Shown in pieces: positions 58,711-64,000 of a stretch of 64,000 nt of DNA. Within the stretch, counting starts at the first letter, position 1, and each line of letters begins with the position of its first letter. The position numbers and the translations under genes were made by a program. Source of the stretch: Streptomyces rugosispiralis (GTDB lineage Bacteria; Actinomycetota; Actinomycetes; Streptomycetales; Streptomycetaceae); contig NZ_JANIAA010000006.1 of the NCBI RefSeq assembly GCF_024505145.1, forward strand, positions 62,001-126,000. The letters run 5' to 3'. Under the pieces are notes generated by a model. The model did not search any database and was not told where the DNA came from. It saw only the letters and a program-made list of their open reading frames with translations.

Positions 58711-59592
58711 GTGCCAGACCACATGGTGCGACGTATCGAAGTGAGCGGGGCCGGCGGCGTGCGGCTCGCCGCCTGGGAGTTCACCGATCCGCCCAAGGCA
58801 GGCGCTGGCCGCGAGGGAGCGCGAGGCCCCGGAGTGCTGTTGCTCCATGGGCTGCTGGGCCGGGCCGCCCACTGGGCGGAGACGGCCCGCTGGCTCTCCA
58901 CCCGCCATCGGGCGGTCGCCCTCGACCAGCGCGGCCATGGCCGCAGCGAGAAGCCGGCCGAGGGGCCGTTCGACCGCTCCACCTATGTGGACGACGCCGA
59001 GGCGGCCGTGGAGCAGCTCGGCCTCGCCCCCGTGACCCTGATCGGCCATGCCATGGGCGCCCTCACCGCCTGGCAGCTGGCCGCCCGCCGCCCCGATCTG
59101 GTCCGGGCGCTGGTCATCTGCGATATGCGGGCCTCGGCCCTCGGCGCCGCCTCACAGCGCGAGTGGGCCGAGTGGTTCCGCTCCTGGCCGGTGCCGTTCG
59201 CCACCCTCGCCGATGTGCGCAAGTGGTTCGGCGAGGACGATCCGACGCTGGAGCGGCCGAATCCGCCCCGGGGCGACTTCTTCGCCGAGGTCATGGCCGA
59301 GCGCTCGGACGGCTGGCGCCCGGCGTTCTCCTGCCGCCAGATGCTGAAGATCCGTGACACCTGGGTCCATGACGCCCATTGGGAGGAGCTCGCGCTGGTC
59401 GAGTGCCCCACCCTGGTCGTGCGCGGGCTGGACGGTCAGCTGGGTCGCGCGGAGGCACAGGAGATGGTCCGCGTACTGCCCCGGGGGGAGTACGCGGAGG
59501 TGGTGGACGCGGGCCATCTCGTCCACTACGACCAGCCGGACGGCTGGCGCCGCGCCGTGGAGCCCTTCCTGGCCTCGGTCCTGCCCGTCTGA
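58711..59592 (+). CDS. Alpha/beta hydrolase-fold protein with Ala in place of the nucleophile Ser
   Basis: 293 residues from GTG 58711 (AGGG six bases upstream); ATG 58723 is an alternative. The fold is clear: oxyanion segment LLLHGLLGRAAHW, DQRGHGRSEKP, nucleophile elbow LIGHAMGALTAW, acid region VVRGLDGQLG and VDAGHLVHYDQPDGW with the catalytic His. The elbow reads G-H-A-M-G, so residue 114 (codon GCC, 59050-59052) is Ala where hydrolases need Ser. The acid and His are kept. It may bind a ligand, act by a non-nucleophilic mechanism, or be inactive. Confidence 0.88.
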   Translation: MPDHMVRRIEVSGAGGVRLAAWEFTDPPKAGAGREGARGPGVLLLHGLLGRAAHWAETARWLSTRHRAVALDQRGHGRSEKPAEGPFDRSTYVDDAEAAVEQLGLAPVTLIGHAMGALTAWQLAARRPDLVRALVICDMRASALGAASQREWAEWFRSWPVPFATLADVRKWFGEDDPTLERPNPPRGDFFAEVMAERSDGWRPAFSCRQMLKIRDTWVHDAHWEELALVECPTLVVRGLDGQLGRAEAQEMVRVLPRGEYAEVVDAGHLVHYDQPDGWRRAVEPFLASVLPV

Positions 59593-59630
59593 CGCCACCG
59601 CGGTGCCCAAGCCCGGTGATGCGGCACCCG

Positions 59631-59713
59631 GTTCAGTACGTCCCGTTCGGTGCTTCCCGTTCGGTGCTTCCCGTTCGGAACGTCCCGTTCAGTGCGTCCC
59701 GTTCAGAACGTCC
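59631..59713. repeat. Six 14-bp tandem units on the 3' end of the lipoprotein gene
   Basis: GTTCAGTACGTCCC, GTTCGGTGCTTCCC (twice), GTTCGGAACGTCCC, GTTCAGTGCGTCCC and GTTCAGAACGTCC. The last unit encodes the C-terminal residues and stop (TCA 59703-59705). Confidence 0.92.
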
Positions 59714-60338
59714 AGACGAAGGGCTCGCCGCCGATCTCCGTCCACATGACCTGGACCGACCTCGCCCGCGCCGGAATCAGGAAGGTGTTGCAGAGCAGAT
59801 AGCTCTGCCCGCTCCGCCAGTTCTTGATCTCATCCGAGTCCGCGCAGCCCTTGGGCCGTCCGGCGTCGCCGCCGGTGACCTTCGCTCCCCGCCGCCCGTC
59901 CGCGTACACCTCCGCGTAGTCCCCGACCCGCGGATACTCCCTCACCGTGGCCCCGCGCACATGGGTGTACTTCACTTGGGCCACCGCGGGCACCTTGCCC
60001 TCGGCGTCCGCCGGGTTCGACACCAGCGCCCTCGCCTCGGCCGCCGTGCCGATGTCGACCTTCTGCGCCGCGATCCGGTAGGTGGGCTCGACCCCGGTGT
60101 CCTCCTTGAACGCACGCGCACCGGCCTGGCCCGGCGCGAGCGGCGGCTCACCGTCCGATCGCATACCGACCCTCTGCGCACCGCTCCGGTGACCATCGGT
60201 GACACCCGAGCGGGAAGAGTGCCGTGCGTTCCCGGAAGTATCGCCCTTTTCGCCGAATGGTCCGCACGCGGTCAGGGCGAGAGCCAGTACGGCAACGGGC
60301 GCGCCGGTACGCAGCCACGTTGTCTTGGTCAACGGCAA
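59703..60338 (-). CDS. Lipoprotein of unknown function
   Basis: 211 residues from TTG 60338, which has GGAG six bases upstream (another TTG lies at 60350). A signal segment APVAVLALALTAC ends in a lipobox, so the Cys near residue 25 should be lipidated. The mature part contains two Cys (GCADSDEIKNW and LLCNTFLIPA) likely to form a disulfide and a beta-rich core (VKYTHVRGATVREYP). No family is recognised. It is divergent from the lactate monooxygenase gene. Confidence 0.8.
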   Translation of the reverse strand: MPLTKTTWLRTGAPVAVLALALTACGPFGEKGDTSGNARHSSRSGVTDGHRSGAQRVGMRSDGEPPLAPGQAGARAFKEDTGVEPTYRIAAQKVDIGTAAEARALVSNPADAEGKVPAVAQVKYTHVRGATVREYPRVGDYAEVYADGRRGAKVTGGDAGRPKGCADSDEIKNWRSGQSYLLCNTFLIPARARSVQVMWTEIGGEPFVWTF

Positions 60339-60396
60339 GTGGAACTCCAATGCGGGAACGTGACCTCATCGCGTTCCGGGGTGATCTCTTGAACGC

Positions 60397-60415
60397 GATC
60401 GACGGTTCGTCGATC
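60397..60415. promoter_or_regulatory. Inverted repeat, candidate operator of the lactate monooxygenase gene
   Basis: GATCGAC-GGTTC-GTCGATC, 68 bases before the ATG in the divergent control region. Perfect seven-base arms suggest a dimeric regulator, but none is encoded nearby. Confidence 0.5.
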
Positions 60416-60482
60416 CTACGAGTCCTCTACTCCCTTACAACAATGGGAAATTGACCAGTAATGGACAGGTGAAGGGAAGCGC

Positions 60483-61670
60483 ATGATCGGTGGCGACATC
60501 ATGGAACCGGAACCCGGCAAGGACTGGGCGGCGTTTCAGTACGAGATCTATCTGAACGGGATGACCGGCGCCGTCCCCCGGCTTCCCGCGGATCTCACCC
60601 GGCTCGAGGAGCTGGCCGAGGCGCGGCTGGGGCCCGGACCGGTGGGCTATGTGGCGGGCAGCGCGGGCAGCGGCAGCACCGAGCGGGCCAACCGGGCGGC
60701 GCTGGACCGGCATCGGATCGTGCCCCGGATGCTCCGCGACGTACGGCGGCGGAATCTGTCGGTCGAGCTGTTCGGCACCCGGCTGCCCGCGCCGCTCGCG
60801 CTCGCGCCGATCGGGGTGCTGTCGATCATGCACCCGGAGGCCGAGTGCGCGGCGGCGCGGGCGGCCGCGGCGCAGGGCGTGCCGTTCATCCTCTCCTCCG
60901 CCTCCAGTACGCCCATGGAGCGGGTGGCGGAGGCGATGGGCGACGGTGAGCGGTGGTTCCAGCTCTACTGGGGCAAGGACCGGGAGGTCACCAGGAGCTT
61001 TCTGAGCCGGGCCAAGTCCTGTGGCTTCACGGCCCTGGTGGTCACCCTCGACACCCCGCTGCTGGCCTGGCGGCCGCGCGACCTCGACCAGGCGTATCTG
61101 CCGTTCCTGCACGGTGTTGGCACCGCCAACTACTTCACCGATCCGGCGTTCCAGGCCGGGCTCACCAAGCCGGTCCACGAGGACCGGGACGCCGCGGTGC
61201 TGCACTTCGTGCAGCTGTTCGGCGACCCCGGGAAGACCTGGGAGGACCTGGCCTTCCTGCGCGAGCACTGGGACGGCCCGATCGTGCTCAAGGGTGTGCT
61301 GCACCCCGAGGACGCCCGGCGCGCGGCGGACGCGGGGATGGACGGGGTCGTCGTGTCCAACCACGGCGGCCGCCAGGTGGGCGGCTCGATCGGGGCGGCC
61401 GACGCGCTGCCGGGGGTGGTGGCGGCGGTCGGCGACCGGCTGGCGGTGCTCTTCGACAGCGGAGTGCGCACCGGTGACCATGTGTTCAAGGCGCTCGCCC
61501 TGGGCGCCCGCGCGGTGCTGCTGGGGCGGCCGTACGCCTATGGGCTCGGGCTGGACGGGCAGCCGGGGGTGGAGCATGTGATCCGCGCGCTGCTGGCCGA
61601 GTTCGAGCTGACGCTGGCGCTGTCGGGCCATACCGATGCCGCGGGGCTCACCCCGGAGGCGCTCGGCTGA
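60483..61670 (+). CDS. Lactate 2-monooxygenase-like FMN alpha-hydroxyacid oxidase
   Basis: 395 residues, the length of the mycobacterial lactate monooxygenase, which turns lactate and O2 into acetate, CO2 and water. FMN-barrel motifs: APIGVLSIMHPEAECAAARA, FILSSASSTPMERVAEAMGD, FQLYWGKDREV, and the catalytic His in VVSNHGGRQVGGSIGAADAL. The long N-terminus (KDWAAFQYEIYLNGMTGAVP) and the insertion LLAWRPRDLDQAYLPFLHGV fit the monooxygenase branch rather than glycolate oxidase. ATG 60483 follows GAAGGGAAG. Product specificity is inferred from sequence only. Confidence 0.9.
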   Translation: MIGGDIMEPEPGKDWAAFQYEIYLNGMTGAVPRLPADLTRLEELAEARLGPGPVGYVAGSAGSGSTERANRAALDRHRIVPRMLRDVRRRNLSVELFGTRLPAPLALAPIGVLSIMHPEAECAAARAAAAQGVPFILSSASSTPMERVAEAMGDGERWFQLYWGKDREVTRSFLSRAKSCGFTALVVTLDTPLLAWRPRDLDQAYLPFLHGVGTANYFTDPAFQAGLTKPVHEDRDAAVLHFVQLFGDPGKTWEDLAFLREHWDGPIVLKGVLHPEDARRAADAGMDGVVVSNHGGRQVGGSIGAADALPGVVAAVGDRLAVLFDSGVRTGDHVFKALALGARAVLLGRPYAYGLGLDGQPGVEHVIRALLAEFELTLALSGHTDAAGLTPEALG

Positions 61671-61848
61671 CAATTACCTTCGGCTTTCAACTTGTCAGCG
61701 GTGCCCGGCCTTCAACTTGTCGGCTACACCGGTCCATCGGCGACTCGCCGAGTGGCCGCCGGGGTTTTACCGGGTCCTCAGCTTCCGGATTGACGGGTGC
61801 TACGCTCCTTGGCGCGCAATGAATTAACTGATCATGGGGGGTGATCGC

Positions 61849-62193
61849 GTGAAGATCAAACGTAAAGCCTCGATGGTCGTGCTCTCGGCGGCGCTGATGC
61901 TGGGCGGTTCCGTCGCCCTGGCGCCAACGGCGTCGGCGGTGGGGTCATCGGCATGTCAGTTCAATTCCCCGGATGTCAATTTCAAGGTCTCGACCAGTGG
62001 TGCCAGATTCCGCACCGGACCGGGAAAGCGGTACCGCGCTATAGGGACGCTTTACCGAGGGGATTCCTTCCGGTACTTCTGCCGCACTCGGGGCTTTGAG
62101 AACAGCTGGTCCTACGGAAAGATCCTCAAGCGGACCACGACCGGAATTCATGCCGGGACCAGAGGCTGGGTGTACAGCAGGTACCTCGACTAG
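61849..62193 (+). CDS. Small secreted SH3-like protein
   Basis: 114 residues from GTG 61849 with GGGGGGTGAT upstream. A signal peptide (MVVLSAALMLGGSVALAP, cleaved after about residue 31) is followed by a bacterial SH3-like (SH3_3) domain: GARFRTGPGKRYRAIGTLYR, then GDSFRYFCRTRGFENSW and GTRGWVYSRYLD. Two Cys may pair. Such domains often bind the cell wall. The gene is less GC-rich than its neighbours (Lys, Arg with A/T third bases), so it may be more recently acquired. A direct repeat TTCAACTTGTC (61686 and 61711) precedes it. Confidence 0.88.
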   Translation: MKIKRKASMVVLSAALMLGGSVALAPTASAVGSSACQFNSPDVNFKVSTSGARFRTGPGKRYRAIGTLYRGDSFRYFCRTRGFENSWSYGKILKRTTTGIHAGTRGWVYSRYLD

Positions 62194-62347
62194 CCGCCGG
62201 AACGTTACGGCAGTCGGGCGCGCGGCGGTCGTGGGCGCGCGGTCGTGGCCGTGCGGTCGTGGCCGTGCGGCGGTCGGGTCGCGCGGCAGTCAGGACGCAA
62301 GGGCGCGCTGTGGCCGGGCGCGGAGGCCTCGTACGACGGCACGCGGT

Positions 62348-62372
62348 GGGGCCGGGGGCGACCCCCGGCCCC
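62348..62372. terminator. Bidirectional terminator
   Basis: GGGGCCGGGGG and CCCCCGGCCCC with a three-base loop; flanking bases GCGG/CCGC extend the stem. It separates the SH3 gene from the converging ABC permease gene. Before it, 62220-62290 is an array of GCGGTCGTGGCCGT-like units. Confidence 0.88.
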
Positions 62373-62405
62373 GCCGCGTGCGCACGCCCCCGCGTACCCG
62401 TGTCG

Positions 62406-64000
62406 TCACCCCTTGCTGACCGCCGCCAGGATCTCCGGCAGCCGTGCCGCGACCCGCGGCGCCGCCACCCGCATACCGGCCTCCGCGATCGCCGCGCCGT
62501 ACACCGCGCCCAGCGGGAACACCACCCACAGCAAGCCGTGCGCCCCGGAGACATGCAGCCAGATCGTCAGGCCCAGCACCGGCGCGCACAGCGCGGAACC
62601 CACGATGATCCCGCCGAAGATGCTGATCCAGGCGATCCCCGCCTGCGCCGGGACGACGTTCTTGTAGCCGCTGTCCTGCGGAATGGAGTACGGGGCCAGC
62701 ACCGAGGTCAGGGCGCCGGTCGCCAGCATCGAGCCGAGCAGCGCCAGGGCGATCCCGAGCGCCTCGGGGGCGGCCGGCCAGTTCTTCAGGACGGCGGCGC
62801 AGCCGAGCACCACCACCGCCACGTACGGCACCGCGACGAGGAGCAGCGCCAGCGCACGGCCCCGCAGCTCCAGATAGGCGTCACGGGGCGAGGAGATCGT
62901 CTGCGCGACCATCCAGAAGGCGGAGCTGTCCTGGCCGAACTGGTTGTACATCAGCATGCCGAGCATCCCCGACGCCCAGCAGGCCCAGTAGATCGAGCCG
63001 TTGCCCTGGGCCGCGGTGATGAAGGGCAGCAGCAGCCCGACGCCCAGCGAGGTGACCCATGCCGACTTGGTCTTCGGGTCCCGTACGGCATAGCGCAGCG
63101 TCCGCAGCAGCACGGTGCCGGTGCGGCCGGAGGGCAGCAGCCGGGCGAACGGGCCCGAGGCGTCCGGGGTGTCGGCCGCGCCGGAGGACCGCCGTTCGCG
63201 CGGCGCCGCCGCCTGGATCGTGGAGGCGTCCGGCGTGGTCATCAGATGGGTGAGGGTGGACCGCCACCACCACATCAGCAGCGCCAACGCGGCCACCGTC
63301 AGCGCGAACTGGGCCGCGGCGACCCCGTAGGCGCCGTCGCTCACGCCCTGGACGGCGTCCACCGCCGCCGCGGGCGGCACCCAGCGCAGCACCGCGGCGG
63401 CCGGCTCCAGCACGGACAGGCCGTCCTTACCGCCGAGCTGCTGGGCCCCGAGGTTCACGAACTGCGCGCCGATCGCCACGAACAGACCGCTGAGCACCGC
63501 CAGATCGCGGCCCTTACGGCTGGTGAGGAGGCGGGTGTTGGCCGTGGCGAAGGCGCGGGCCAGCGCCACGCACACCAGCACCGTCAGCACCACGGCCAGG
63601 ACCGCCGCCACCGCGGCCGCCGCCCCGTGCGCGACGGCGATCGCCGAACCGGCCGCCAGGGTCAGGGTGAACAGCGGTCCGATGCCGATCAGCGAGGACA
63701 CCAGCAGCGCGGTGATCAGCGAACGCGGCCGCAGGGGCAGCATCACCAGCCGGGTCGGGTCGAGGGTTTCGTCGCCGCCGGGGAAGAACAGCGGCATCAC
63801 CGCCCAGCCGAGCGCGAGCACCGCGGTCAGCAGCGTGACCAGCGCGTCGACATGGTTCGTACCGCGCAGCAGCACCAGCCCGAGCAGCTGCAACACGGCG
63901 AACAGCATGGCCATCACCAGCGAGGTGAGGTACGCCGCCCGCCGCCCGCTGGACTGGCGCAGCCCGTTGCGCAGCAGCGCCAGCTTCAGCGATACGAAGA
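62406..64000 (-). CDS. ABC-2-type transporter permease, N-terminus outside window
   Basis: About 531 residues are visible; the start lies beyond the right edge (the frame is still open at 64000, beginning FVSLKLALLRNGLRQ). It has roughly twelve hydrophobic segments, a FPGGDETLDPTRLVMLPLRP loop and a large central cytoplasmic region with RTLRYAVRDPKTKSAW, features of actinobacterial ABC-2 exporter permeases. The partner ATPase is probably encoded just upstream, outside the window. Substrate unknown. Confidence 0.88.
   Translation of the reverse strand, partial: FVSLKLALLRNGLRQSSGRRAAYLTSLVMAMLFAVLQLLGLVLLRGTNHVDALVTLLTAVLALGWAVMPLFFPGGDETLDPTRLVMLPLRPRSLITALLVSSLIGIGPLFTLTLAAGSAIAVAHGAAAAVAAVLAVVLTVLVCVALARAFATANTRLLTSRKGRDLAVLSGLFVAIGAQFVNLGAQQLGGKDGLSVLEPAAAVLRWVPPAAAVDAVQGVSDGAYGVAAAQFALTVAALALLMWWWRSTLTHLMTTPDASTIQAAAPRERRSSGAADTPDASGPFARLLPSGRTGTVLLRTLRYAVRDPKTKSAWVTSLGVGLLLPFITAAQGNGSIYWACWASGMLGMLMYNQFGQDSSAFWMVAQTISSPRDAYLELRGRALALLLVAVPYVAVVVLGCAAVLKNWPAAPEALGIALALLGSMLATGALTSVLAPYSIPQDSGYKNVVPAQAGIAWISIFGGIIVGSALCAPVLGLTIWLHVSGAHGLLWVVFPLGAVYGAAIAEAGMRVAAPRVAARLPEILAAVSKG

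Overview
The window is high-GC (roughly 72%) actinobacterial DNA with GTG/TTG starts, GGAGG ribosome sites and four-base ATGA/GTGA overlaps inside operons. Protein content (DmdR1, a DUF574 methyltransferase, futalosine-route menaquinone genes, a CspA-like 127-residue cold-shock protein) points to Streptomyces. As far as I recall, several blocks follow the order of the Streptomyces coelicolor core chromosome (SCO4325-4327 and SCO4366-4394); I could not check this. There are no rRNA or tRNA genes, no CRISPR array, no insertion sequence and no prophage. This is chromosomal core rather than an island.

Left part (1-8.0 kb): a truncated HelD-like RNA polymerase-clearing ATPase, an XPB repair helicase, a VanZ-domain membrane protein with a histone-H1-like tail, and a large protein that repeats the XPB N-terminal domain without the helicase motor and ends in a WYL-like domain. 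Then come a HAAS-domain membrane protein and an iron-siderophore ABC operon (ATPase plus two FecCD permeases) preceded by an iron box (8.1-12.7 kb). Next are a HAD phosphatase, a cold-shock protein, mqnD-mqnB of the futalosine pathway, a DUF2771 lipoprotein, an MFS transporter, DUF3027, a 1198-residue sacsin/Hsp90-like GHKL ATPase, a DUF574 methyltransferase, DUF2530, an NCS2 purine permease, and a MarR-MFS pair (12.7-29.4 kb).

Middle (29.5-40.7 kb): RNA 2',3'-cyclic phosphodiesterase, an aldo/keto reductase, membrane and secreted proteins of unknown role, serC, a GlcD/GlcF-like FAD and Fe-S oxidoreductase fusion behind a promoter and a Met/Arg-rich upstream ORF, a secreted Tap-like peptidase, and a deleted toxin-antitoxin remnant.

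Right part (40.9-64 kb): an eight-gene catabolic operon (DinB-like, AtuA, biotin-dependent acyl-CoA carboxylase beta and alpha, acyl-CoA dehydrogenase, 4CL-like ligase, enoyl-CoA hydratase, TetR) that looks like a branched-acid or isoprenoid (Liu/Atu) route without an HMG-CoA lyase. It is followed by a second citrate synthase, pdxH, a PAS/GAF protein, a SIS-domain protein, the iron regulator dmdR1 (whose product would be expected to bind the iron box near 12.7 kb), an alpha/beta hydrolase lacking its serine, a lipoprotein, lactate 2-monooxygenase, a small SH3 protein and a truncated ABC permease.

A recurring structural theme is short GC-rich tandem arrays (9-26 bp units) placed exactly on gene 3' ends, with the last unit carrying the stop codon. 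They tend to occur at genes lacking a hairpin terminator. Related repeats expand inside coding linkers of several proteins.
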